A DNA stretch of 64,000 nucleotides from Trebouxia sp. TZW2008 (taxonomy: Eukaryota; Chlorophyta; Trebouxiophyceae; Trebouxiales; Trebouxiaceae): positions 371,985-435,984 of the forward strand of contig BDIU01000065.1 in the NCBI GenBank assembly GCA_002118135.1. The letters are read 5' to 3'. Positions within the stretch are counted from its first letter, which is position 1. Each line of letters starts with the position of its first letter. Positions 54,101 to 64,000 of this stretch are shown here, in pieces. The position numbers and the translations under genes are program-made. The notes beneath the pieces were generated by a model. That model saw nothing but the letters and a program-made list of their open reading frames with translations. It did no database searches and had not been told where the DNA came from.

Positions 54101-55434
54101 CTTGCGCAGCGCCCAGCGCGAGTCCATGCTCATCACTGACAGCGAGCTGGCAGAGGTGCACTACAAGCTGGCGCGCATCTGCTGGACCATGGGCGGCAAC
54201 CAGCTCACCGACCCCAGCCAAGCCCGAGCCCACCTGGAGGCTGCCACCAAGACAGAAAGCGAAATTCAGGTCTGGTGGCACAATCACCATCCATTATTGT
54301 TGACATGCTGTCTGTAATACATCTTGTTTGACATTACAAATCATTGAAGTACAGTGCAAAGCGTGAATGATGCACGTTGGCATCAATGCGTCATACTCAA
54401 TACACAACAGTTGCAATCACTGAAATGGAGAGTATGATCATTCACTGCTGCTCACTCTGGTCTACCTGCTGCTCAGCAAATGTAGCTCAAGTCAATGCAA
54501 AACTTACCTTTTGCAATATTCTGCGAGTGAGCAAATATTGCATCAAATCTGCAGATGCTTGTTTCTGCTTGTTATGTGGCTGTTATGCATGTCACATTGA
54601 GTGGTCTGCCAGCAGGGACAAATCAGGAGCTGATCTGTCTGTTGTTCTCAAATGTAGCTTTGGAGTGTGACAATGTCCATTTGCTCAAGCCTGAGATTGG
54701 GTCTATTCTGCAGGCACTTGCATATCAATGGCTGGGGCGGTGGTATGAGGACATTGATATGGACTACAAGCAGGCTCAACACTGCTATGAGCGTGCTGTC
54801 ACCCTGGACGATGATGATGTCATTGCTGGTATGCCTGATCATTGCAAGCATATCTCTCTGTTCATGCCTTTGTGTGGTGTTGACATGATCTGCTCCTCTG
54901 CTGTTCTTGCTGGTGAGCCTGCTGTCTGGCTTGCCAATGTAGGCAAGCTTCAGTCAGGCTCCAAGGCATCCTGGACTACATGCTGCCTGACCGTCAGCAG
55001 CACAGGAGTGTAATGCAATTCAGCATCTTAATGGTGTTTGTATTTTCGTTAGTTTTGTTGTGTTGGCCTCATTAATGCCTCGTAGACTGCATGGCGAATA
55101 TGCAGCGGGCCATCAAGCTTTTGTGTCATGTTGTATGACACCTCATGTGTTTGTGCACTCTGAAGGCCCTCAAGTGTGTATCTGCTGCCATACTGCCTGT
55201 GCACTGCAAGACTGTTCAGTGTGGTCGGCCAAGCCTCGACACAATGGCAATGTTCCTGCAGCTGAAGCTTTGGAAAAGCTGAAGACACAAGGAAAGATCA
55301 CCTTGTCGCCTGGGCACTCCAGCAGACTGTCAGAAAGAATAGCTGCCAAAAAGGCCAGTGCAAAATCAGCCAAGAACAGCACAGCAATTGGTCGCATCAG
55401 ATACGAAGGTGCTTTGGAGCGAGCCCTCTCATGA
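48111..55434 (+). CDS. Ski3 / TTC37-like TPR protein, shorter than usual
   Basis: Exons: 48111-48235, 48360-48528, 48639-48821, 49195-49460, 49807-50242, 50570-50659, 51645-51788, 52296-52554, 53303-53541, 54075-54269, 54714-54828 and probably 55262-55434. All phases agree, about 797 residues. TPR signatures run throughout: FAGALQKADNALQVDSNSGN, NMQAWEGLAELQMANGEVAEA, AEVHYKLARICWTMGG, ALAYQWLGRWYEDIDMDYKQA, CYERAVTLDDDD. The last two match the Ski3 order closely. Ski3 is the TPR scaffold of the Ski complex that feeds mRNA to the cytoplasmic exosome. Usual family members are ~1150-1560 residues, so the C-terminal superhelix seems missing; the last exon is a short basic tail (LKTQGKITLSPGHSSRLSER). 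Intron 4 (49461-49806) has a GC donor. Extra exons between 50660 and 51644, or after 54828, are possible. Confidence 0.78.
48865..48922. repeat. MITE-like arm in the TPR gene
   Basis: GGCAAGACAGGACTAGC...GTGCTGGAGTGTGGCA matches the arm of the element at 38627-38884. Intronic. Confidence 0.5.
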
Positions 55435-56545
55435 TCAGTCGCCTGTGTCCGTTTGTCTCTGGTCAACATCACAACTACAACTGTGCAGTTGTAGCGAACT
55501 ATCTGTGGCAGGTGTGAGGTTTTAGGCTGCTTTTGTTTGCTGCTGAGACAAAGCAGTACAGTTTTGGCAGCACCCAAGGGGTGCACCACCCTTGCAGGTC
55601 AGCCTGCAAAGCATCTCTTGGCTGGGCTGCATTGGCAGATAGCTTGAAGCTGCAGCATGGACTAGCTTGAGAGCTGCAGCATGGACAAGCTTGAGAGCTG
55701 CAATGAATTGTCTGAGTCTGCTGGCTTGCATGTCAGTTTGTCAATACTGAGTGATTGCAGTGAAGCATTGAATGAATACACATACTGTCCCTGTGTGCAG
55801 ACATGATTTCATACAGGGCTGTTCTAAGCTACAGCCACAGATTTGCAGATATTGCAACACCTTGCAAGCTTTCTGGACACGTTGTGCTGCATGCTGTAAT
55901 CAGTGGTTTGCCACATTGAACAACCATCTTGTGCATAATGCTTTAGTTGACAACGCCCATCTTTCTGAAAAAGGAGCCAATCGACTGAAACAGTAAGGCT
56001 GCATTGCCTTCTTGAAATGTAAATGCATTTCAACAGATGCAGATCAGATGCATTTACATCTGACATAGCCAGCTGGCAGTGCGAGGTGCATGCAACAATG
56101 CTGCTGAATCATGATAGTAATCAACATGGTAATCAACATGTGCCAAGAGGAGAATCTGCCAATGTCATTCAGTGCGAAATTGTTGCTCTTTACAGGATTG
56201 ATGCTACATGTCTATGCTACAATGCATGCTTAATCTCCAGCAAAACTCCTTGCACAGTCTGACAAACAGTTTCTGCACAAGTCAACACATTGCAAAAGGC
56301 ACATGCTGAAGAAGTGCATGGCACACTCAACAAACATGCAAGTTGTCAAGAGTTTGTCCTTGAGGAAGAAGATCCCTACAAAACACTTGTAATGGTATAT
56401 TGTATTTCAGCAGCGATCTAAAGTTCATAAAGCCTACACCCTGCGCATGCCTGACCAGAAAGAGATAAGATCTAGGCGTCATTAAAATTGACACACAACT
56501 GCAGCATCAGGAGAAGATGCTGTTAGATTCAGCAATTTGCCTGGC
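55435..56545. other. Convergent intergenic region, TPR / membrane protein
   Basis: About 1.1 kb. It contains a short tandem pair of TTGAGAGCTGCA(T/A)GGACAAGC units near 55640-55700 and otherwise nothing recognised. Confidence 0.5.
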
Positions 56546-57292
56546 TCATACACCAAGCTCATTGTTGATCAGGGGCTGCTGGTTGTCAAGCTCACTGCCA
56601 GAGCCAAGCTGGGCATCATCCTCACCCAACACCAATAGCAACGCAATGGTGAAGGCGGCTCCAAAGGCAAATGATCCACTGACAATGCGGGCACGTAGGC
56701 GCTCAGTGTGAGACAAGAATGTGCCAGTTGGAACAGTGTCCTGAAGGTTGAGGGTGCTGTTGGTGGCGAAGATGTGCAGGACAGTGCTGATGCCCAACAG
56801 ACCCAGGAAGGCAAGACGGAAGCGTCTGATGGCATTGGCCTCTGCAAGCGACACCAAACGGTAAACGAGAGGCACAGACTAAGCAAGCAAATTGTCGCAC
56901 ATCTGAATAGACTTGTTGCGAAGTTACAGCGCGCCCTCACGACGAGCTGTTGCACCACAAATGCGGTGTGCACGTCAGCGGCACGTTGCAGGGTGCATGC
57001 ATCAAAGCCATCACAACGGCAAAACATACACAAGCTACGCCTTACTTGTCAGGGCGAAGAGAAGAGCCAGGACGATGCCGAACTCGAACCAGATAGTCAG
57101 CCACTCAAAGCGGTAAAGCTTCCAGCATTTGCTGACAGCGGGGAATCCTGCAGCGGTTGCCCACGCAGGAGTAGAGTGAGCCCGGCAGCTCTGCTGCAAG
57201 TAGTACAGCCCAAACACCTCAACGATCCAGCCGATGAGGATGAGGCCGACTGTTGGGGCAACAGAGGCGATGTTCTTGTTGGGGAGTGTCAT
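56546..57292 (-). CDS. Four-transmembrane protein of unknown function
   Basis: Two exons, 57292-57046 and 56841-56546, joined in phase 1, 180 residues. Hydrophobic segments: GLILIGWIVEVFGLYYL, WLTIWFEFGIVLALLFAL, FRLAFLGLLGISTVLHIFA and FAFGAAFTIALLLVLGE. Between helices 1 and 2 lies a polar loop; between 3 and 4 a Thr/Asn-rich loop (TNSTLNLQDTVPTGTF) with a possible glycosylation site. The tail is acidic (GEDDAQLGSGSELDNQQP). There is no cleavable signal peptide. No family recognised; the topology resembles small tetraspan membrane proteins. An alternative acceptor further 5' in exon 2 (after TTGCTTAG) would add residues. It shares a ~590-bp divergent region with the Ala/Pro-rich gene. Confidence 0.75.
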
Positions 57293-57883
57293 GCTGAAAG
57301 GTGCTTCCGGAAGGTGGATCTACTCCTGCGCAAAACACCAAGTCGCGTTGTCAGTCAGAGGTAGCCATGCTCACAAAGCATAGCTGAACAGAAAGCTTGT
57401 GTCAAGAAACAAGACTTCGCAGCAAAGCGCAGGCACTAGGTCAGACCACGCACGAAGCACGCACATGCACGTCTCGAATAAACAGTTTGGTATGGGATAC
57501 ATGACCGCGATGTCTCACCTTGGGCTGATTGCTTGCTTCTGTGCTGATCCTTTGGCTTGAATGTGCGATCAAGATGCCAAACAAGCTATATCGATATCGA
57601 GCCGAGCCTTGCCGAAGCTGTCCACGTTGGACGCTTGAATGTTGGAGTGAGCTAAAGCCTCGAATTTGTTACGCCGTATCAACTTTGCACGCTCGAGGCA
57701 CGGCGTGCGCGTTTGGCTGCGTCAACTCACGTGTGCCTGTCCGTTTTGTAAGCAAGAAAGTTGAGCAGCGAAATCGTCTTTGCAACTGACGCTGCTGCTT
57801 AGAACTGTAATCTTGTTGCGAGCGTCGTCTCAGACACCCTGTGCAGCTTGTACACTGCTTGAGCCCGTTTGCCGTCTTGTAGA
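57293..57883. promoter_or_regulatory. Divergent intergenic region, membrane protein / Ala-Pro-rich gene
   Basis: 591 bp between start codons. It is rich in CG-containing words compared with the flanking introns. Both promoters are presumed here. Confidence 0.45.
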
Positions 57884-60800
57884 ATGGTCACCACCAGAAG
57901 AGGCAAATCTACTGCGGCAACACCCGCGTCCCCCAGCACGGTATGACCCTGCTGCCGTGCCTTCCCTCTGTTGCTATCTTGCGCTGGTAGGCTGTGCACG
58001 TACGCAATGCCATCCGAGAGTTCTTACCAGGCGTGAGGTGTTGAGCTGCAACTCAGCTGGATGTTAGCTGCCTGAGTGCAACGGAGCCCGACCTTGAAAG
58101 CTTTTGGTGAAGCGCGCACGCGCTCAGCAATCCGAGTTGGTTTGGACTGAATGACTTGTGTTGTGCAGGGCAAAGCCAAAGGCAAAGTTGCTGAGAAGAA
58201 GGATGTCAGCAACGGTTCGTATGCCGAAGCTGAAAACCATGCAAAGGCCGCTCGCAGCGACAAGAAGCGTACCGCGGGAGACGCAGAACCAGTTGCCGAG
58301 GTGGATGCTTCCAAGCGGCAGAAGAAGGCCGCAGACAGCGCTGCGGGAGCAGACTTGCAGGTCTGCAGACTCAGTCTCACCAGCTCTGAGCCAGACGGCA
58401 TTCTGCTGCACTTGTCAGCAAACAGCATCTGTTATGTGATTCTTGTAAATCAAGCACAGGCACCTTGGTTTGTCACCAGCCGTTGCAGACTTGTGCAGTG
58501 ACCTCTCTTTTTAATGACTGCTGTGGTCACCAAGGGAGTTGTCCTTATATCGAGTTGTCCTTATTCAAATTCAGCATTGCAGTCAGAATGCAGTGCTTGG
58601 TTACCTACTGCACATTCCTCACAACGAGACTGTCCTTATATTCAGTGTTTAAATATTGGACGATAACTGTAGCTGAGTAAATGGGTTGCAATTCAGGTGA
58701 AGGGAGCCTCACCTTCCCTGCAGGAGAAGTCTGCCTTGCCTGAGGCTAAAACCATCACTGCCGCTGCTGCAGTTGACCCATCTGCTGGCGCAGAGACAGG
58801 TCAGCCCCAACGCTTTGGCAAAGCTCAACAGGAAGCTGTTGATGCTGCATGAACCTCTTGGCCCATGCAGCAGAGCATAACGTATGATAAGCTTGCTCAG
58901 CCCCTCATCATGTGCTACAGCAGGCACTCACCTGCATGTCTGCAAGGACCCCACTGCAAAGGGAACCTGCTGACAAGCAGCACCACAGTCCATTCTTGCC
59001 AGCTGCTGGGAAGGCCAGCTTGTTTTTCTGAGCTAGCATGACTGGAGCGCTGCATGACCCTTTGGTCTCATCAATTGTCTCAGCAATCAATGTGTACGGT
59101 CTCCTGTGTTCCCCCTATTGGGTCTTTGCAAGGACATCCAAATGGCAAATAGTAGACAAAGTTCCTGCAATGTAGCTGTGGCAGTTGATGACTTGGCAAA
59201 TCAACCAGCAGCCCTGCCGATGACAAGAGTCAGAAGCCACATTTGAGCATTTGCAATGCAACTGTAGCAGCTGACATCAATGATTGTTTTGCAATGCAGC
59301 TGTGGGAGCCAATGACCTGACAAATCGTTCAGCAGCCCCTGCCCAGGACAAGATTCTAGAAGCCAGATGTGAGCATTTGCAATGCAGCATAACAAGTGAC
59401 ATCATCGATTGTTTTACGATATAGCTGTGGACGCCGACGACCTGGCAAACCGTTCAGCAGCTCCTGCCCAGGACAAGGTTCAGAAGCCAGATGTGAGCGT
59501 TTGTGTAACAACTGACATCAACGATTGTTTTGTAGTGCAGCTGTGGAAGCCGACGACCTGGCAAGTTGTTCAGCAGCCCCTGCCCAGGACAGGATTCTAC
59601 AAGCCAGATGTGAGCATCTGCAATGCAGCTATAACAACTGACATCAACGATTGTTTTGTGATACAGCTGTGGAAGCCGACGACCTGGCAAACCGTTCCGC
59701 AGCCCCTGCCGAAGACAAGATTGAGAAGCTACATGTGAGCAATTGCTATGCGGCCGTAGCAATTGACATCATCAATTGTTGTTTATTGCAGCTGTGGCAG
59801 CTGATGACCCGGCAAACCCTCCTTTAGCCTCTGCTGATGACAAAATGGAGCAGCCAGATGTGAGCAATTGCAATGCATGTGATGTCATTGATCCTTGTGT
59901 AATGCAGCTGTGGGAGCAAATGACCTGGCAAATCCTACTTCAGCCCCTGCCAAGGATAAGATCTCAGAAGCCAGATGAGAGCAATCATAATGAAGCTGAG
60001 CAGCTGATGTGAACGCTTGTATTGCAATGTAGCTGTGGTAGCTGATGACCTGGCAAACCCTACTTCAGCCCCAGCTGAGGACAAGACTGAGAAGCCAGAT
60101 GTGAGCAACACCTCAGAGCTGCCTGTGAGTGAGGCAGTGAAGGTGATTGGGGGCACAAAGGCAGGAAGTGCCCATGTTGCAGAGGCCCCAACAGCTGGCA
60201 AAGCCCTGGACGCTGTGCCTGTTGGCCCTGACCCTGCAGCAGCTGGCACAGCAGCTGATGACACACCCCAGGATGGTGACTACTTCCTGGAGGCCACACT
60301 GGCAGATAGTTACCAGGTCAGGCTCACTACATTTCAGTTTGTGTCAACTTTCCCTGATGGCATTTGGGGATAGGACGTGCAACTTTGCTATGCCTGTTGG
60401 CCCTAACCCTGTCAGCAGCAGATGGCACAGCAGCTGATGACACAGCGTAAGATGGTGACTACTTCCTGGACGCCACGCTGGCAGATAGTCACCAGGTCAG
60501 GCTCACTGCAATTTTGAGTTGATGTTAACTTGTCCTGATGCGCTTTGGGATAGGATGTGAAAGCGTGCTGTGCCTGTTGGTCCAGACCCTGCATTAGCTG
60601 GCACAGCAGCTGATGACACACCCCAGGACGGTGACTACTTCCTGGATGTCACGCTAGTTACCAGGTCAGGCTCACAAACTATCTCAGTTTGTGTCGACTT
60701 CTCCTGATGCATTTTAGAGTAGATGTAAGAATGTCCTGTGCAAGTTGCCCCTGACCCTGCGGCCGCTGACGACACAGCCCAGGATGGTGGCTTATTCCTG

Positions 60801-62306
60801 GACTTTTTGGGCCACGAGACTTTTCTCTGGATACTACCCCATATCTTTTCGGGGGATGTTCCTTTTTACAATGAGATAAAAGGGAGAAGCTTGTACCCCT
60901 CTCCCCCTCTCTCCCTCTAACCAGTACCCCTCCAGTGCCACCCTGGCAGACAGCTATCAGGTGTGTATAGTTGGGGTCGTGCGTCACTGCATCTTCAAGC
61001 TTATTTCCATGATGTCTTGATGCAATTTTGACTTTGTGTCAGTGTTGTCCTCATGCACTTTGGGATAAGATGGGAAAATGCGCTGGTTTCTTGAATGTTA
61101 GGTGATCTTCTAGCAATGTCAGGAGCATGTACATCATCAACAGCAGATGCCTGACCTTTCTTGTTATCCAATTGCTGTTGCTGCAGAACAATGAGGAGTC
61201 AAAGCCTGCAGAGCACATCACAGAGTCCATGGGCACAACTGACGCTACCAAGACTGGCTTCCAGGCCCCTCCAGATTCTTCTGCCCCTACGCACGCAACC
61301 ACAGATGCACCTGCTGCCCCTACGCACACACCCACAGATGCAGGTGCAGCCAGTGGCATGGCAACAGATGTAGCAGCAGCACCAACTGATGTTGCGCCTG
61401 GGGTTCAAGCTGACAAGGGAACTGTGCCTCATGTCCCTACAGGTGGGCCCTCACGTAGTTATGTGATTGCTTAAGGCTTGTGAGACATTGTTGAGTGCTG
61501 TGACAGCTTTGGCAGCAGGGACCTGCAGCAAATTGGAAAGTTTGCAAGCTGACACGTGAGCTGTTCCTCATGTCCCATGTACTGGTGGGTTCCTTGTTGA
61601 TTCAGCTTGTGGGATTGCCTGAGGCTTGCCAAACTGTTGAGTGCTGTAACAGCCTTGGCAACAGATGTGGTAGCAGCACCAGCTTCTATTGCGCCTGGTG
61701 TACACGCTGACAAGGGAGCTGTCCCTACAGATGGGCTCTTACATGGCTTCTGGGATTGCTTTGTTGAGTGCTGTGACAGCTTTTGCAGCAGGTGTTTGTA
61801 GCAACTTGCAAAGTTTGCAAGCTGACATGTGAGGTGTTCCTCATGTCCCTACACGAACAGATGGATTTCTTGTTTACTCAGCTTGTGGGCTTGCCTACGG
61901 CTCTGGCAGACTGTTGAGTGCTGTAACAGCCTTGACAATAGGTGCAGCAGCAGCAACAGCTGATGTTGCGCCTGGTGTGCAAGCTGACAAGGGAGTTGTC
62001 CCTCATGTCTCCACAAGCACAGGTGACTGTGGCAGTTGTCAGTCTTTACATAGACCAGAGCATCAGCCAAGGTTTTGCCAACATGCATCACCTTGTCTGA
62101 AGTTGATGTCTGCAGTCGTAAAGGTTATCATATGGCACGACGTCATCACTGTTTGCCGTTGGACTGCAGGGGTGACTGATGGCATGCACCACCCCATCAG
62201 CACAGCGCCAACAACAGTGAATGCTCATGACAGCCATTTTGGAGCTGCTGCTGCTCAGGATGCAGCAGACCTGCCTTCAGCTGTATATGGTGGTGACAAC
62301 GCATGA
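57884..62306 (+). CDS. Ala/Pro/Thr-rich, Lys-rich N-terminus protein of unknown function
   Basis: Exons: 57884-57940, 58169-58360, 58697-58799, 60033-60316, 61187-61442, 62170-62306. All phases agree and give 342 residues. The N-terminus is basic with nuclear-localisation-like clusters (SDKKRTAG, KRQKKAA). The rest is acidic and low-complexity (PVGPDPAAAGTAADD, PTHATTDAPAAPTH, ATDVAAAPTDVAPG) and is probably disordered. No domain recognised. Its introns are remarkable: intron 3 holds seven upstream copies of the start of exon 4, intron 4 holds copies of the end of exon 4, and intron 5 holds copies of the end of exon 5. If any copies are spliced in, the product would vary. A chromatin or nuclear role is only a guess from the basic N-terminus. 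Confidence 0.7.
58505..58680 (+). repeat. Dispersed GTCCTTA repeat copy
   Basis: GGGAGTTGTCCTTATATCGAG..., core GCATTGCAGTCAGAATGCAG and terminal TATTGGACGATAACTGTA. Same family as 3360-3490 and 6505-6645. In intron 2 of the Ala/Pro-rich gene. Confidence 0.65.
59176..60100 (+). repeat. Eight-unit acceptor-side exon-edge array
   Basis: Units start (first exon base) at 59176, 59300, 59425, 59541, 59667, 59792, 59908 and 60033. Steps are 124, 125, 116, 126, 125, 116 and 125 bp. Each unit is ~55 bp of intron end (CATCAAYGATTGTTTTG type) plus an AG and then about 68 exon-like bases encoding variants of DDLANRSAAPAQDK..KPD. Only the last unit (60033) continues into the full exon. Most units end in GATGTGAGC, coding DVS in the parent exon but a good donor in the copies. 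Confidence 0.9.
60317..60965 (+). repeat. Donor-side copies of exon 4
   Basis: The last ~115 bases of exon 4 (VPVGPDPAAAGTAADD ... GDYFLEATLADSYQ) with the following donor GTCAGGCTCAC are repeated with donors at 60317 (true), 60496, 60665 and 60961. The second has an in-frame stop; the fourth is split by a ~110-bp insertion. Confidence 0.88.
60808..60922 (+). other. Insertion of foreign-looking sequence in the fourth exon-4 copy
   Basis: Between GGCTTATTCCTGGACTT and CAGTGCCACCCTGGCAGAC lies ~110 bp rich in T and purine tracts (TTTTCTCTGG, TTTTCGGGGG, CCCTCTCCCCCTCTCTCCCTC), unlike the surroundings. Possibly a short mobile insertion. Confidence 0.5.
61490..62025 (+). repeat. Donor-side copies of exon 5
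   Basis: The end of exon 5 (DVAAAPTDVAPGVQADKGTVPHVPT, donor at 61443) recurs downstream in decayed form at about 61490-61585, 61640-61735, 61780-61860 and 61937-62022. The last keeps VAPGVQADKGVVPHV and a GT after CACAG. Confidence 0.8.
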
Positions 62307-63178
62307 GATATACAAGTAAAGTCATAAGGAATTCACAGAAATGGGGCAAACATCAAGTGCTTGAGGTCTGCAAGTAAAGTCATAAGCAGTCCTCAAAAAG
62401 AGGCACAGAAGCTCAAGAAATGAGTGTCTGGACGTTTTTGAACCCTATGTGTTGGCGATTGTTTGCCATTTGTACATAACCTTTTTGTGATGAGTGTGTT
62501 GAGTTTGTGAAAGAAAGTGTGGTTCAAGACAACTTGATGTCTGCATGAACAGGATGGCTCGTTCATGACAAGGTGCACTGACGCCATGTTTGTCTGGGCA
62601 GATGGGTCACAAGCCACTTCTTCAACCAAATGTACAGAGCTTTTGTATGTAGGGCAGCAAATGGTGATGATGTGAGATAGGAGAATGGGATCCATTTGAG
62701 AAAGTGACTTAGGTACACAGGCTGCGTAACGACTCAGCGTCTGTATCTGATAGCTGTAAGACTGTATTGCAATGCGTCTTGCCTAGCCATGCAGGGAGCA
62801 CTTGCATGCACTAATGGCCAGCATCTGCGAGTATTGAATCAAATGCACATTAGAACCAATTGCAAAATTACATATAAGCAATGGTTAAAGTCAGTCTTTG
62901 TGACATTGCAAATGCATTGCATTGGGTCACAATTCATGAAGGTGTCGCGTGCACAACTGGCTATGATGATCGGTTGCCCTGCTGTGCTCATGAAAGCAAG
63001 CTCATGACGCAGTCGAGCGCCACCCACGTTTGTTGTACAAAAGCTACACCCTAGACGCATGTAACAGGCACATGGCAGCGCTGTTAGTTGTGTTCAAGTA
63101 CAAATCACTGCAGCAACAGCTGCCTAGACCAGCTAGCCAACCAACCGAATTCCAAGACAAATCATGCCATTCAGGCAG
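62307..63178. other. Intergenic region
   Basis: A short direct repeat (GCAAGTAAAGTCATAAG) occurs at ~62312 and ~62371 in the 3' flank of the Ala/Pro-rich gene. Nothing else was recognised. Confidence 0.5.
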
Positions 63179-63816
63179 TTAGTCAAAGCCCTGGGAACTG
63201 AACATCTCTGCAGCCCAGAGAAGTGAACAATTAAGTCTGGTCACACTGTAAAGTCTTCTGATCATGGGCAGCTTGCTGTGGTTGAATAAGATACACTGCA
63301 GCTCTAAGTGTCTTGAAGCCTCAAAAGGGGTTGAAACTGTACTCCTACTCTCTAAGTCACTCAAGCTGAAGGGTCTGCAGACCAGCTGGGCAATGACATG
63401 AACAACCATTTCGTTCCTACCATCCCCCAGAATTGTTGGCACAACAGATTACATGTACTGTGTGTACATACAACCCTAGGCCTGCGCTGACCCCTCATAA
63501 GTCAGAGTTTCTGCTGGTTGCTGCTGTAAAGCAGCAGTTCTGGGCTGCCGCTATAGACAGAGGCTCCCTTCATGACGTTGTAGACTTTTCTTGTTTCTTT
63601 TCTTGTCCCCAGACAGCATAAACAGCTCTGATCTTGACAAACCTGTCCAACAACTCACGTCTGCAGCTGACTGGAATATAACATTGTCTGATGTATACAA
63701 ACAAACAAGCAGGAAGACCTCATTTGGTTGCAGCTCTTCAGTCATTTCAGCAAAGTCTGATTGCCCTCCAAGAAGCTTCACACCAGCGCGTATCAAGAGT
63801 AGCCCCTGCCAATCTG
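63179..63816 (-). CDS. Probable 3' exons of an unidentified gene (5' end outside window)
   Basis: Exon 63816-63657 has an acceptor TTTGTTTGCAG and a strong donor GTGAGT, and encodes WQGLLLIRAGVKLLGGQSD, FAEMTEELQPNEVF and LLVCLYTSDNVIFQSAAD. A second exon beginning about 63395 (after CATTGCCCAG) joins in phase 0 to LVCRPFSLSDLESRSTVS and runs to a TAA at 63179. No domain is recognised. The plus strand has a pyrimidine-rich acceptor-like site at 63612 as well, so strand assignment is not certain. Confidence 0.4.
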
Positions 63817-63926
63817 CAAACAAAGGTATCATTAAGTAATGCAACACAGTGCTTGCATCTGTAGTGGCTCAGCATGTGTAAAGACTAGATCGCTCAAAGA
63901 CAGTTACTTAGTAACTATATGTAAAG

Positions 63927-63940
63927 GGGGGTGTGGGTGT

Positions 63941-64000
<60 letters not shown>
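63927..64000. repeat. (GT)n microsatellite at window end
   Basis: GGGTGTG units pass into an uninterrupted GT run that reaches the window edge. Its full length is not visible. Confidence 0.95.

Noticed and set aside
59409..59738. A 109-codon frame reading through the acceptor ladder
   Set aside because: It crosses intron-like spacers and reads the exon copies in the wrong phase; openness follows from the regular unit.
63900..64000. Telomere at the window end
   Set aside because: The run is (GT)n, not the TTTAGGG-type telomere of green algae.

Overview
The window is nuclear DNA of an intron-rich eukaryote, most probably a green alga (core Chlorophyta; Trebouxiophyceae is an inference). The reasons are short exons joined by many GT-AG (and some GC-AG) introns of about 50-900 bp, a U6 snRNA gene ending in a T run, and a plant-type gene set: ubiquitin-like PI4K-gamma, an FGT1-like strawberry notch helicase, glycerol kinase, and SYLF, LYR and Ski3/TTC37 proteins. 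Single open frames are mostly exons, so genes were rebuilt by joining exons at splice sites and checking phase. Six multi-exon models (SBNO, PI4K-gamma, glycerol kinase, the RING gene, the SYLF gene, the Ala/Pro-rich gene) close in frame from ATG to stop.

Layout. 1-7191 (-): Sfi1-repeat protein with a beta-trefoil-like N-terminal part, running off the left edge. 7719-8195 (+): LYR protein. 8392-19218 (-): 19-exon strawberry notch helicase with a UBA C-terminus. 19.6-26.8 kb: repeat island of two ~12-bp minisatellite families plus a segmental duplication carrying a U6 snRNA gene (26682-26787, -) and a decayed U6 copy. 27019-27984 (+): unknown Ser/Gln-rich protein. 28.3-30.4 kb: unresolved exon-like pieces. 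30412-33551 (+): PI4K-gamma. 34424-39824 (-): glycerol kinase. 40419-45642 (+): Gln-rich RING-H2 protein. 46315-47735 (-): SYLF protein. 48111-55434 (+): shortened Ski3/TTC37-like TPR protein. 56546-57292 (-): four-helix membrane protein. 57884-62306 (+): Ala/Pro-rich nuclear-type protein with exon-edge arrays. 63179-63816 (-): 3' part of another gene. The confidently called neighbours alternate strand almost strictly, giving divergent or convergent pairs. There is no operon-like grouping and no shared pathway. Most genes are housekeeping: chromatin and heat memory, RNA decay, lipid signalling, glycerol metabolism, mitochondrial assembly.

The most unusual signal recurs across genes. Segments that straddle an intron-exon junction are tandemly duplicated. 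Copies of the 3' end of the intron plus the first ~35-175 bases of the exon pile up upstream of the true exon, and copies of the exon's last bases plus the donor pile up downstream. Clear cases occur in the Sfi1-like gene, four exons of the helicase gene, the RING gene and, most strikingly, the Ala/Pro-rich gene (eight acceptor-side units of ~116-126 bp and four donor-side units). I call these exon-edge ladders. They look like a local mutational process that stretches introns and creates decoy splice sites.
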